64,000 nt of DNA, taken from assembly GCA_017399225.1 (NCBI GenBank), contig JAFQEB010000116.1, positions 1 through 64,000 on the forward strand, written 5' to 3'. Below the pieces are notes generated by a model that was given only the letters and a program-made list of their open reading frames with translations, was not told where the DNA came from and ran no database searches. The translations under genes were made by a program, and so were the position numbers. The stretch comes from Clostridia bacterium (GTDB lineage: Bacteria; Bacillota_A; Clostridia; Christensenellales; Aristaeellaceae). Shown here in pieces: positions 51,213-60,500 of the stretch. Numbering within the stretch: position 1 is the first letter of the stretch; the number at the start of each line of letters is the position of its first letter.

Positions 51213-52829
51213 ATGGATCCGATCTATGTGTGCGGACACAAGAACCCCGACACGGACTCCGTCGTATCCGCGATGGCCTATGCGGCGCTGCACAATGCCC
51301 TGGGCGACAACGAGTATGTAGCGGCCATGCTGGGACGCCCCAACGATGAGACGCGCTTCCTGCTGGAGCGCTTCGGCTTTGAGCCTCCCCTGCTGCTGAC
51401 CACCGTGCGCACCCAGGTACGGGATATCGACTACGACGAGCCCCCGGCCCTGGGCGTGAACGTGCCCGTCAGCCATGCCTGGCAGATCCTGCAGGAGGAC
51501 GCGAACCTCTCCGCCGTGCCCGTCACCACAGAGGACGGGAAGCTCTATGGCATGATCACCACCGGCAGCATCGCAGAGAGCGACATGCAGTCCATCAGCC
51601 AGCCCCGCGTGGAGGACGTGCCGGTATTCAACCTCCTGGCAGCGCTGGAGGGCCACATCCTCAACAACGACGAGGAGGACGTCTTTGACGTCATCTCCGG
51701 CGAGGTGGTCATCGCCCTGCCCGGCAGCGGCCTGCATGGGATCAGGGCCGGCAGCATCGTCATCTGCGGCCAGCAGGAGGATGTGGTGGAGGAAGCCATC
51801 CGCGTGGGCGCCGCCTGCGTGATCGTCTGCCAGGGCGCGCTGCCCGAGCGCTTCATGGGCATCTCCTCCAGGACCTGCCTGATCGTCACCCCCTGCGACG
51901 CCTACCGCGCCGCCAGGATGATCTACCAGTCCATCCCCGTGGGGCGCATCGCCCAGCGGGAGGAGCTGGTGTACTTCCACCTGAGCGATTACATCGACGA
52001 CGTGCGCGACGCCGTGCTGCAAAGCCGCTACCGCTCCTACCCCATCCTGGATCACCGGGATCGGGTGGTGGGCACCCTGAGCCGCTATCACCTGCTGCGC
52101 CCCCGCCGCAAGCGCGTGGTGCTGGTGGATCACAACGAGAAGCGGCAGGCCGTCAGCGGCCTGGAGCAGGCGGAGATCCTGGCCATCATCGACCATCATC
52201 GCCTGGCGGACGTACAGACCGGTCACCCGGTTTTTGTGCGCAACGAGCCAGTGGGCTCCACCACGACCATCGTGGCCACCATGTTCCAGGAGCGGGGGCT
52301 GATGCCCTCGGAGAAGCTGGCAGGGCTGATGGCCGCTGCGATCCTCTCCGACACGGTGCTGTTCAAATCCCCCACCTGCACGCCCCGCGACAAGCGCATG
52401 GCCGAGCGCCTGGCCCGCATCGCCGGCATTGACCTGCAGACCCTGGGCCGGGAGATGTTCTCCGCCGGCATCAGCACGGACAAGCCCGCCGCAGAGCTGC
52501 TGCGCACCGACTTCAAGGAGTTCCACATCGCCGGGCACAACCTGGGCGTATGCCAGATCACCAGCCTGGACACGGAGGATATGCTGGGCCGGCTGGAGGA
52601 GTTCCTCGCCGCGATGCGGGAGCTGAAGGCCCTGCGCGGCTACGACATGCTGCTGCTGATGCTGACCGACGTGCTGCGCAGCGGTACGGAGCTGCTCTAC
52701 CTTGGCGAGGAGGAGACCATCTCCCAGGCCTTCAACACCCCGGAGACCGGGACGCATCATGTGTTCCTGCCCGGTGTGGTCAGCCGCAAGAAGCAGATCA
52801 TCCCCGCCCTGGCGGCGCTTTGGGGGTAA
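51213..52829 (+). CDS. Manganese-dependent family II pyrophosphatase with CBS/DRTGG insert
   Basis: Hydrolyses pyrophosphate in the cytoplasm; CBS-containing members are regulated by adenine nucleotides. 538 residues: DHH domain with GHKNPDTDSVVSAM (His and Asp metal ligands) at the N-terminus, a regulatory insert of two CBS half-domains around a DRTGG domain (about 70-300), then DHN, IDHH (metal ligands) and the DHHA2 domain with the C-terminal SRKKQIIPAL. The ATG at 51213 follows GGAGG. Confidence 0.93.
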   Translation: MDPIYVCGHKNPDTDSVVSAMAYAALHNALGDNEYVAAMLGRPNDETRFLLERFGFEPPLLLTTVRTQVRDIDYDEPPALGVNVPVSHAWQILQEDANLSAVPVTTEDGKLYGMITTGSIAESDMQSISQPRVEDVPVFNLLAALEGHILNNDEEDVFDVISGEVVIALPGSGLHGIRAGSIVICGQQEDVVEEAIRVGAACVIVCQGALPERFMGISSRTCLIVTPCDAYRAARMIYQSIPVGRIAQREELVYFHLSDYIDDVRDAVLQSRYRSYPILDHRDRVVGTLSRYHLLRPRRKRVVLVDHNEKRQAVSGLEQAEILAIIDHHRLADVQTGHPVFVRNEPVGSTTTIVATMFQERGLMPSEKLAGLMAAAILSDTVLFKSPTCTPRDKRMAERLARIAGIDLQTLGREMFSAGISTDKPAAELLRTDFKEFHIAGHNLGVCQITSLDTEDMLGRLEEFLAAMRELKALRGYDMLLLMLTDVLRSGTELLYLGEEETISQAFNTPETGTHHVFLPGVVSRKKQIIPALAALWG

Positions 52830-52832
52830 GCC

Positions 52833-54116
52833 ATGGGCTTTGCAAGAAAAACGCTTTGCTGCCTGACGGCGCTGCTGATGTGCCTGCTGCCCGCCCCATC
52901 CCTGGCGGAGGGGGTACGCTTTACCCTGCAGGCGGATATCGACCCGGTGCAGCTGCCCCAAAAGCACCGGCAGACCCTGGAGGGCCTCGCCAGTCTGGCG
53001 GATGCTGCCGCCCTCGCCGGCACGCTGCAATGGCACGAGGGCTCCTTTGACCTGGAAACGGCCCTCACCCTGGAGGGAGACGGACGCCCGCAGCAAGTCA
53101 CGCTGCACCTGTACGGGCTGGATTCCCACTGGGGGCTCACCTCCTCCCTTTTGGGGGACGAGACGCTGATGATCAACAACGCGGCGCTGCTGGAATTCGG
53201 GATGAAGGCCCGCACCTGGCTGGGGCTTCCGCTGGATCAGGCGGCGCTGCTGCACCCCTACACCCATGCCCACGGCCTGTCGGCGGCACGGCCTTTGCTG
53301 GCCCCGCTCCTGCCGGAGGACTGCGCCACATGGGCCCTCTCCCAGGAGGAGCTGAACGCGCTGGCGGAGGAGCTGTATACGCTGTGCTGCGAGGATGCGG
53401 CGCTTTCCCGGTATCTGGAGGCCATGGGGCTCCTGGACGGGACGCTGGCCCTGCTGGACGCCCTGACGGCCATGGATACGGGCCTCACCGTGACCCGCAC
53501 GGAGGATAGCCTCCTGTGGGAGGCAGGGCCGGTGACGCTTCTGTCCCTGAAGGAAAACGAGGGCACCCTGCTGCTGGATGTACAGCTGCCGGTGCTGGGG
53601 AGCCTGCACGGGACGTTGCGCCAGGACGCAGGCTTCGCCGCCGGCGCGGTGCGCATCCAGACGGCGGAGGGCAGTACGGAGGCGTCCTTCACGCTGCCCA
53701 CCAGCCTGGACTGTCCCCTGCTCGGCTTCTTCCTGACGCTGGAGCGCAGCGAAGGCAGCACGACCCGCACCCTCCGCATGGAGGGCGAAAGGCTGGGCAG
53801 CGTGTGGATCTTCCGGCTATACGAAGCGCCCTTTGAGTACCCCTGGGCAACGGTCACGGCCACGATGACCCCCTTTGCCCCGGAGGAACCGCCCCGCTAC
53901 ACGCCGGAGATGATCGGCGGGATGAACATCCTGTCGGTGAACGGGGATTCCCTGGCAGCGCTGATGCAGCGCATCCGGGAGCCGCTGCTGAAGGGCGGCT
54001 TTGATCTGCTGGTCGCCGCGCCCGCCGATGCGGTGCAGACCCTGATGGATCTGCTGGAGGACGCCGGGGTGATCGACCTGCTGACGGACGCGATGAGCGG
54101 AGGATATGGGTACTGA
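52833..54116 (+). CDS. Secreted protein of unknown function
   Basis: A 427-residue protein with a Sec signal peptide (about 1-25, LLMCLLPAPSLAEG). The rest is a Leu-rich alternating beta/helix pattern (TLQADIDPVQLP, LTLEGDGRPQQVTLHLYG), with no recognised domain. It starts 3 bp after the pyrophosphatase stop, so the two are probably translated from one message. Confidence 0.75.
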   Translation: MGFARKTLCCLTALLMCLLPAPSLAEGVRFTLQADIDPVQLPQKHRQTLEGLASLADAAALAGTLQWHEGSFDLETALTLEGDGRPQQVTLHLYGLDSHWGLTSSLLGDETLMINNAALLEFGMKARTWLGLPLDQAALLHPYTHAHGLSAARPLLAPLLPEDCATWALSQEELNALAEELYTLCCEDAALSRYLEAMGLLDGTLALLDALTAMDTGLTVTRTEDSLLWEAGPVTLLSLKENEGTLLLDVQLPVLGSLHGTLRQDAGFAAGAVRIQTAEGSTEASFTLPTSLDCPLLGFFLTLERSEGSTTRTLRMEGERLGSVWIFRLYEAPFEYPWATVTATMTPFAPEEPPRYTPEMIGGMNILSVNGDSLAALMQRIREPLLKGGFDLLVAAPADAVQTLMDLLEDAGVIDLLTDAMSGGYGY

Positions 54117-54172
54117 GGGAGTAAAGCTCCAACAATGCACACGCTAAGGTCTCCGACGGCCAGGGGCACATT

Positions 54173-54335
54173 AACATTCCTCGTCGCTTTCGCCTTCGGC
54201 GAACTCCCCACTGGGGAGGCGCTCCAACGGAATGCCCCTGGACCCCGCAAGGGATTTCTCCTAACATCGCTTGCAGCTTTCGCCTGCGGCGAAGTCCCCA
54301 CCGGGGACGCGCTGCTGCACAATGCCCATTGACCC
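54173..54335. repeat. Tandem pair of 73-nt two-hairpin repeats
   Basis: Copies at 54173-54245 and 54263-54335. Each has TTCGCC-nnn-GGCGAA followed by a six-bp hairpin. The second hairpin reads CTCCCC/GGGGAG in copy 1 and GTCCCC/GGGGAC in copy 2, a compensating base-pair change. A partial third copy may precede at about 54126. Confidence 0.7.
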
Positions 54336-54575
54336 TTCCCGCGATTGAGATTATTTGTTTCTTTGCAGCTGAGCGCGCGTGGAAATAGAAGGAACGAAAT
54401 CTTGTGTTCCTTTGTTGCGTACGCTTTGGCTCGGATCCATGAACAAGTTCATGGAGTCCTCGCGTCGCCCAACCTCGTCTTCTCCTCATTTTGTCGTGAG
54501 AGGCGGCCCCCACCTGCGGTGGGGTACGGGAGTCACACTTACCATTTAGTCTTTACTTTCTACGAGAGCCAAAAC
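54336..54575. other. Non-coding stretch
   Basis: No gene recognised between the tandem repeats and the terminator at 54576. One short hairpin (CCACCTGCGGTGG, 54511-54523) resembles the dispersed repeats. Confidence 0.4.
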
Positions 54576-54608
54576 AGGGGCTGCCGCACATCACATGCGG
54601 CAGCCCCT
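54576..54608 (-). terminator. Terminator of the secreted-protein gene (bidirectional)
   Basis: Perfect 13-bp stem AGGGGCTGCCGCA / TGCGGCAGCCCCT; followed by TGTTTTGG on the minus strand and TTCAT on the plus strand. Confidence 0.8.
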
Positions 54609-54620
54609 TTCATATCCCGT

Positions 54621-55244
54621 TTACTGCCCAAGGAGCAGCTTCACGTTCTCTTCCGTATAATCATACCACAGGGCGTCCAGCTTGGCCTCATGCTCAGCCA
54701 GGAAGGCCTGGTAGGCAGCCTCGTCCGCAGGGGCGCCGTCGACTTCGATGCGCAGCGTTTCCCCGTCAGCGCCCTCAACGGGCTGCACCGAGGCCTGGAC
54801 GAACCGGTTCCACACCGGCACGCCCTCCACCCAGTCGATCCCGATGGTTCCAACGCCGCCGTCCGTCGCACCGCTGGAAAAGGTATGGCTGCCGTCGTCC
54901 TTCAGGCTCAGCAGACCGCGATAGGGCGCCTCCAGCGCCAGCACCTTTCCCTCGCTCCAGAACAGGATGACCAGCTCCTCCGGCTGCGGCAGCTCCAGCA
55001 CCATGTCGCTCACGCCGTCGCCGTTCATATCCAGCACGGTGAAGCGCACGGGCGTCTGCTGCAGGGTGTACGCGGGAGCATCCCCGGCAGGCATTTCCGC
55101 ATCGGAGATCGCGCGCACGGCCTGACCGCCCGCCAGCACTTCGGCATAGGCGGCGTTGGCCTGGGTCTGGGGATCTGCCTCCTCCGCCAGGGCGGGACAG
55201 ACCAGCAGCAATGCCCCCAGGAGCATCGCAAGGATCCTTTTCAT
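54621..55244 (-). CDS. Secreted protein of unknown function with FG-GAP-like motif
   Basis: A 207-residue exported protein with signal peptide (about 1-20, MLLGALLLVCPALAEE). It contains LDMNGDGVSDMVLELP, a calcium-loop/FG-GAP-like motif seen in repeat proteins, but only one copy. No enzyme domain recognised. It diverges from the second marR operon. AGGAGG-type site precedes the ATG. Confidence 0.78.
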   Translation of the reverse strand: MKRILAMLLGALLLVCPALAEEADPQTQANAAYAEVLAGGQAVRAISDAEMPAGDAPAYTLQQTPVRFTVLDMNGDGVSDMVLELPQPEELVILFWSEGKVLALEAPYRGLLSLKDDGSHTFSSGATDGGVGTIGIDWVEGVPVWNRFVQASVQPVEGADGETLRIEVDGAPADEAAYQAFLAEHEAKLDALWYDYTEENVKLLLGQ

Positions 55245-55336
55245 AGCTATTTCCTCCTTTCAGGGCCTTGGCCCTACATGGATATAACGCACCGGGGTTT
55301 CCTTTTCTTCCCGGCGGCGGAAAGTTCAACCGGATA

Positions 55337-55370
55337 TTCAATCGTACGCTATTGACACCATGCGATCGAA
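55337..55370. promoter_or_regulatory. Candidate operator of marR operon 2
   Basis: Inverted repeat TTCAATCG (55337-55344) and CGATCGAA (55363-55370), one mismatch, bracketing the -35 box. It may be the site of the adjacent MarR protein; it is unlike the site of operon 1. Confidence 0.4.
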
Positions 55371-55380
55371 CTGTTACAAT
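55352..55380 (+). promoter_or_regulatory. Promoter of marR-ABC operon 2
   Basis: -35 TTGACA (55352-55357), 17-bp spacer, -10 TACAAT (55375-55380). Confidence 0.75.
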
Positions 55381-55412
55381 AGGCTCCGGAGTATAGGGAA
55401 AGGAGGATCCCC

Positions 55413-55841
55413 ATGGAGAAACCCATTGCAGGCTACGGCTTTTACATCAAGCGCATTGACATCGCGCTGGAGAAGGAGGCCAACGGCAACCTGCAGCAGC
55501 TGAATCTGACCATGCAGCAGAACCGCGTGCTGATCCATCTGGCCCATGCAGAGGAAAACACGCTGTCCCTCAAGGCGCTGGAGGAGCACTTCGGGGCAGC
55601 GCAGTCCACGGTGGCGGGGCTGGTATCCCGGCTGGAAAAGAAGGGGCTGGTGAAGGCCCTGAACGATCCGGCCGACAAGCGCGTCAAGCTGGTACGGCTC
55701 ACGGAGGAGGGCGTCCGCCTTCATGCCCAGGGGCATCAGATGGTGGTGGACTCCGAGGCGCGGCTGACCGCCAACCTCAGCCCGGAGGAAAGGGCATTCT
55801 TCCTCACCTGCCTGCAGAAGGTCTACGAGGCAGTCAAGTGA
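55413..55841 (+). CDS. MarR-family transcriptional regulator
   Basis: A 142-residue winged-helix regulator with HTH at about 45-80 (LSLKALEEHFGAAQSTVAGLVSRLEKKGLV) and wing DPADKRVKLVRLT. It heads an operon of two ABC exporter genes, the same plan as at 16171 but with clearly different sequence. AAAGGAGG precedes the ATG. Likely represses its own operon until a ligand binds. Confidence 0.92.
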   Translation: MEKPIAGYGFYIKRIDIALEKEANGNLQQLNLTMQQNRVLIHLAHAEENTLSLKALEEHFGAAQSTVAGLVSRLEKKGLVKALNDPADKRVKLVRLTEEGVRLHAQGHQMVVDSEARLTANLSPEERAFFLTCLQKVYEAVK

Positions 55842-55870
55842 CCCATTATATTTTTGAAAGGAAAATGCGT

Positions 55871-57751
55871 ATGATCAAGAAGCTTGCTTCCTATGTGAAG
55901 CAGTACAAGCGGTCGGCGCTCCTCACCCCCCTGTGCGCAGCAGGCGAGGTGGTGATGGAGGTGCTGATCCCGCTGGTGATGGCAGAGCTGATCAACCAGG
56001 GCATCGAGCCGGGCGACATGAACGCGCTGATCAAGTACGGCCTGCTGATGATGCTGCTGGCTCTGGTGAGCCTGTTCTTCGGCGTGGCCTGCGCCCATCT
56101 GGCCAGCCATGCCTCCACCGGCTTTGGCGCAAACCTGCGCAGGGCCATGTATGAGAATATTCAGAGGTTCTCCTTCGCCAACATCGACAAGTTCTCCACC
56201 GCGGGCCTTGTCACCCGTCTGACCACGGATGTGACCAACATCCAGAACACCTTCCAGATGATCACCCGCATTGCCGTTCGCGCGCCGCTGACGCTGCTGT
56301 TCTCGCTCATCGCGGCGATCTCCAAGAGCTGGCGGCTGTCCATCGTGTTCCTGGTGGCGCTGGTGTTCCTGGGCATCACCCTGCCGCTGATCATCGGCAA
56401 GGTGTCAAAGCTGTTCAGCCAGGTGTTCAAGAAGTACGACGCGCTGAACGCCTCCGTGCAGGAGAACGTCAAGGGCATCCGGGTGGTGAAGGCCTTTGTG
56501 CGCGAGGAGCATGAGGCGGAGAAGTTCCGCGAGGCCAGCGGCGGCGTATACAAGCTCTTCGTGAAGGCGGAGAACATCATCGCCCTCAACGGCCCGATCA
56601 TGATGGGCACGGTGTACACGGTCATCCTGCTTTTGTCCTGGTTCGGCGCCAAGATGGTATGTACGCCTGAATCCGGTCTGCTGGTGGGCGACCTGAGCGC
56701 CATGTTCTCCTACGTGATGTCCATCCTGATGAACCTGATGATGCTGTCGATGATCTTCGTCAACCTGACGATGACCGCCGCCGCCGGCAAGCGCGTGATC
56801 GAGGTGCTGGATGAGCAGCCCTCCATCACCGACCCGGAGCAGCCCCTGACCACCGTGGCGGACGGCTCCATCGACTTCAACAATGTCCACTTCAAGTACC
56901 ATACCGACGGCTCCGGCGACGATATCCTCGAAGATATCGACCTGCACATCAGATCCGGCGAGACCATCGGCGTCATCGGCGGCACAGGCTGCGGCAAGAC
57001 CACGCTGGTGAGCCTCATCAGCCGCCTGTACGACGTGACGGAGGGCTCCGTGTGCGTGGGCGGTAAAGATGTGCGCGCCTACGAGATCGAGGCATTGCGC
57101 GACCAGGTGGCCGTGGTGCTGCAGAAGAACGTGCTCTTCTCCGGCACGATCCTGGACAACCTGCGCTGGGGCAAGGCGGATGCGACCCTCGAAGAATGCC
57201 AGGCCGTCTGCCGCCAGGCCTGCGCGGATGAATTCATCGAGAAGATGCCCGACAAGTACGACACCTTCATCGAGCAGGGCGGCACGAACGTCTCCGGCGG
57301 CCAGAAGCAGCGCCTGTGCATCGCCCGCGCGCTGCTCAAGCAGCCCAAGGTGCTGATCCTGGACGACTCCACCTCCGCGGTGGATACCGCCACGGACGCC
57401 AAGATCCGCCGCGCCTTCAGGGAGGCCATCCCCGGCACGACGAAGATCATCATCGCCCAGCGCATCGCCTCCGTGCAGGATGCGGACCGCATCATCGTCA
57501 TGGAGGACGGGCGCATAGCCGCCTTCGATACCCATGAGAGGCTGATCGAAACCAGCGACATTTACCGCGAGATCTACGAGACGCAGACCAGCGGCTCCGG
57601 CGATTTCGACGAGACGAACTCCGACAAGGATATCGAGGTTTACGATATCAACAAGTCAACCAAGGTCAAGGTCGCAGAGGCGGCTTTCATGCCGAATCCG
57701 GCCGCAGCCGAAAAGAAATCCCGCAGGCGTAAGGAGGTGCGCAAGCTATGA
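55871..57751 (+). CDS. ABC exporter, fused membrane + ATPase subunit (degenerate site)
   Basis: A 626-residue half-transporter with an N-terminal six-helix domain and an ATPase domain: Walker A GGTGCGKTT, signature VSGGQ. The catalytic Glu is Asp (LILDDSTSAVD) and the H-loop His is Gln (IIAQRIAS), so this subunit carries the non-catalytic site, as in the first gene of the other exporter operon. A Lys/Glu-rich tail of about 50 residues follows. The ATG at 55871 follows AAAGGA; an earlier GTG at 55838 overlaps the marR end. Confidence 0.93.
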   Translation: MIKKLASYVKQYKRSALLTPLCAAGEVVMEVLIPLVMAELINQGIEPGDMNALIKYGLLMMLLALVSLFFGVACAHLASHASTGFGANLRRAMYENIQRFSFANIDKFSTAGLVTRLTTDVTNIQNTFQMITRIAVRAPLTLLFSLIAAISKSWRLSIVFLVALVFLGITLPLIIGKVSKLFSQVFKKYDALNASVQENVKGIRVVKAFVREEHEAEKFREASGGVYKLFVKAENIIALNGPIMMGTVYTVILLLSWFGAKMVCTPESGLLVGDLSAMFSYVMSILMNLMMLSMIFVNLTMTAAAGKRVIEVLDEQPSITDPEQPLTTVADGSIDFNNVHFKYHTDGSGDDILEDIDLHIRSGETIGVIGGTGCGKTTLVSLISRLYDVTEGSVCVGGKDVRAYEIEALRDQVAVVLQKNVLFSGTILDNLRWGKADATLEECQAVCRQACADEFIEKMPDKYDTFIEQGGTNVSGGQKQRLCIARALLKQPKVLILDDSTSAVDTATDAKIRRAFREAIPGTTKIIIAQRIASVQDADRIIVMEDGRIAAFDTHERLIETSDIYREIYETQTSGSGDFDETNSDKDIEVYDINKSTKVKVAEAAFMPNPAAAEKKSRRRKEVRKL

Positions 57752-59655
57752 TGGGTCCCGGTCGCCGCGGCGCGCCCCGGCCGCCCATGTCCCTCAAGGG
57801 GCAGGGCAAGCTGCTCATGCGCGTGCTGAAATTCATCATGCAGAACTACGGTCTGCGCTTCCTGGTCGTGCTGGCGTGCATCCTCGTCACCGCCCTTTGC
57901 ACCCTTCAGGGCACCCTGTTCACCAAGGAGCTGATCGACGTCCACATCAAGGGCATCCTGGCAGGCACCAGCACCTTTGAGGCCCTCGGGGCACGGCTGC
58001 TGCGCCTGGCGGGCATCCTCGCCATCGGCATCGCCAGCTCCTACCTGCAGCAGCGGATCATGGTCGTCATCACCCAGGGCTCCATGCTCAAGATCCGCAA
58101 CGAGCTCTTCACGAAGATGGAGGAGCTCCCCATCAAGTACTTCGACACCCATTCTCACGGCGATATCATGTCCGTGTACACCAACGACGTGGACACCATG
58201 CGTATGCTGATCGGCCAGAGCCTGACCCAGCTGGTCAACTCCGCCGTCACGCTGGTGACCACCTTCGTCAGCATGATCCTGCTCTCCCCCATCATGACGG
58301 TTCTCTCCATCGTGCTGGTGACGCTGACCATGCTCATCTCCGGTAAGCTGGTGGGTATGTGCGGCAAGTTCTTCATCGCCCAGCAGGAAAACCTGGGCAA
58401 GCTCAACGGCTACATCGAGGAGATGACCACCGGCCAGAAGGTCGTGAAGGTCTTCTGCCATGAGGATAAGGCGCAGGAGGGCTTCGATGAGCTGAACGAG
58501 AAGCTCCGCGCTTCCGCCCACGAGGCCAATCGCTGGTCCAACACCATGGGCCCGATCAACAACAACCTCGGCCACATCTCCTACGTCATCTGCTCCATGG
58601 TGGGCGCGGCCCTGGCCATCCTCTCCGGCAACACGCTGATGACCCTGGGCACCCTGGTGTCCTACCTGAGCCTGAACCGCAACTTCACCCAGCCCATCAC
58701 CCAGGTGACCCAGCAGATGAACGCCATCATCATGGCCCTGGCCGGCGCGCGCCGCGTGTTCGACCTGATGGACGCGGAGCCCGAAAAGGACGAGGGCTAT
58801 GTGGAGCTGGTCAACGCAATCGAAAACGAAGACGGCACCCTCACCGAGACCGACAAGCGCACCGGCGTCTGGGCCTGGAAGCATCCCCACCAGGCGGACG
58901 GCACCGTCACCTACCGCAGGGTGGAGGGCGGCGTGGTCTTTGACGACGTGGACTTCGGCTACAATGACGAAAAGCAGGTGCTCTTCAACATCTCCATGTA
59001 CGCCATGCCCGGCCAGAAGATCGCTTTCGTGGGCGGCACCGGTGCAGGCAAGACCACCATCACCAACCTGATCAACCGCTTCTACGATATCCAGGACGGC
59101 AAGATCCGCTACGACGATATCAACATCAACAAGATCAAAAAGGACGACCTGCGGCGCAGCCTTGGCATGGTGCTGCAGGAGACCCACCTCTTCACCGGCA
59201 CGGTGCTGGACAACATCCGCTACGGCAAACTGGACGCCACGGACGAGGAGTGCATCGCTGCGGCAAAGCTGGCCAACGCGGACGGCTTCATCCGCAAGCT
59301 GCCCGATGGCTACAACACGATGCTCACCGGCGACGGCTCGAACCTCTCCCAGGGACAGCGGCAGCTGCTGGCCATCGCCCGGGCAGCCGTGGCAGATCCG
59401 CCCTGCCTGATCCTGGACGAGGCGACCTCCTCCATCGACACCCGCACCGAGACCCTCGTGCAGCGCGGCATGGACGCCCTCATGCACGGCCGCACCACCT
59501 TCGTCATCGCCCACCGGCTGTCCACGGTCAAGAACTCCGACTGCATCATGGTGCTCGAGCAGGGCCGCATCATCGAGCGCGGCACCCATGACGACCTGAT
59601 CGAGCAGAAGGGCAAGTACTACCAGCTCTACACCGGCAACGCCATCCAGGCGTAA
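57748..59655 (+). CDS. ABC exporter, fused membrane + ATPase subunit (catalytic)
   Basis: A 635-residue half-transporter. Walker A GGTGAGKTT, Walker B with Glu (LILDEATSSID) and H-loop VIAHRLST are intact, while the signature is LSQGQ. A charged insert of about 45 residues lies between membrane and ATPase domains (around 350-390). Overlaps the previous gene by four bases. The pair should form a heterodimeric drug/peptide/lipid exporter of BmrCD type. Confidence 0.93.
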   Translation: MMGPGRRGAPRPPMSLKGQGKLLMRVLKFIMQNYGLRFLVVLACILVTALCTLQGTLFTKELIDVHIKGILAGTSTFEALGARLLRLAGILAIGIASSYLQQRIMVVITQGSMLKIRNELFTKMEELPIKYFDTHSHGDIMSVYTNDVDTMRMLIGQSLTQLVNSAVTLVTTFVSMILLSPIMTVLSIVLVTLTMLISGKLVGMCGKFFIAQQENLGKLNGYIEEMTTGQKVVKVFCHEDKAQEGFDELNEKLRASAHEANRWSNTMGPINNNLGHISYVICSMVGAALAILSGNTLMTLGTLVSYLSLNRNFTQPITQVTQQMNAIIMALAGARRVFDLMDAEPEKDEGYVELVNAIENEDGTLTETDKRTGVWAWKHPHQADGTVTYRRVEGGVVFDDVDFGYNDEKQVLFNISMYAMPGQKIAFVGGTGAGKTTITNLINRFYDIQDGKIRYDDININKIKKDDLRRSLGMVLQETHLFTGTVLDNIRYGKLDATDEECIAAAKLANADGFIRKLPDGYNTMLTGDGSNLSQGQRQLLAIARAAVADPPCLILDEATSSIDTRTETLVQRGMDALMHGRTTFVIAHRLSTVKNSDCIMVLEQGRIIERGTHDDLIEQKGKYYQLYTGNAIQA

Positions 59656-59670
59656 ACCGGCATGCAAAGA

Positions 59671-59713
59671 AGGCTCCCCGCAGGCACTGGATATCCAGCC
59701 CTGCAGGGAGCCA
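59671..59713. terminator. Bidirectional terminator between converging operons
   Basis: Stem GGCTCCC.GCAGG / CCTGC.GGGAGCC with an internal GGATATCC loop; A-rich on the left, ATTTCT on the right. Confidence 0.75.
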
Positions 59714-59729
59714 TTTCTATGCCGGGGGC

Positions 59730-60500
59730 TCAGGCGAGCTCCGCGCGCATCTTCATCCGGAATACCGCGCTCGCCAGCAGCACCAGCACCGCCGCGCTGC
59801 CCGTGACCACAAGGATCGGCAGCCAAAGCGCATCCGCTGTGACGTTCAGCTGCATCGCCGCCCGCACGGCCTTCGTGCAGTAATGGAAGGGCAGACACTG
59901 GCTGATCTTCAGCAGCACACCGCCCGCAGCCTGAGCATCAAACCAGATAGAACCCAGGAAGGAGCCCAGGGAAATGACGATGGAACACAGGCCCGGCGCT
60001 GCCTTCTCATTGAAAAGCGTGCCGAAGAGCAAGCCAAAGGCAATGAACAGCACCGCCGAGGGCAGGAGCGCTGCCAGCGACAGCGCCAGGCCGCCAATGG
60101 AGAGCGCCGTGCCGGTCAAAAGGGAAACGAGCAGGGAGCACAGGCCGATCAGCAGCCCCTGCGCCAAGGCGATCACCAGCATGGGCAGGATGTAGCCGCA
60201 GGTGAAATCAAGGGAGGTCATGGGGCTGGCGTACATGCGCATCAGGAAGGCGCCGCTGCGATCCTTCGCCACAGTGATGGCAGTAAAGAGCATCACGAAC
60301 ATCTGCCCGAAAACCGCGATGCCGCCGGCCAGATTGTCGATGCGGAAGATGGTCATGCCGGCCTGGGGCGGGATGCTCCTGTCCACCAGCGTCATGATCA
60401 CGAGCATCACCAGGGGGAAGCCCACACAGAAAATGTAGCTCAGCGGATCGCGCAGGATCTCCTTGCCGTTGCGCACCGCAAAGGCGCTGATTTTATTCAT
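59730..60500 (-). CDS. ABC-2 type transporter permease
   Basis: A 256-residue membrane permease with six helices and the ABC-2 pattern (KEILRDPLSYIFCVGFPLVMLV at the start, VSLGSFLGSIWF later). Works with the ATPase of the overlapping upstream gene (8-base overlap) to export drugs, peptides or polymers. Third gene of a regulator-ATPase-permease operon. Confidence 0.88.
   Translation of the reverse strand: MNKISAFAVRNGKEILRDPLSYIFCVGFPLVMLVIMTLVDRSIPPQAGMTIFRIDNLAGGIAVFGQMFVMLFTAITVAKDRSGAFLMRMYASPMTSLDFTCGYILPMLVIALAQGLLIGLCSLLVSLLTGTALSIGGLALSLAALLPSAVLFIAFGLLFGTLFNEKAAPGLCSIVISLGSFLGSIWFDAQAAGGVLLKISQCLPFHYCTKAVRAAMQLNVTADALWLPILVVTGSAAVLVLLASAVFRMKMRAELA

Noticed and set aside
54345..55355. 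A 336-codon plus-strand open frame
   Set aside because: It crosses a terminator and runs antisense to a gene with a signal peptide and ribosome site.
57640..59898. A 752-codon minus-strand open frame
   Set aside because: Antisense to the catalytic ABC exporter subunit; no recognisable domain and biased composition.
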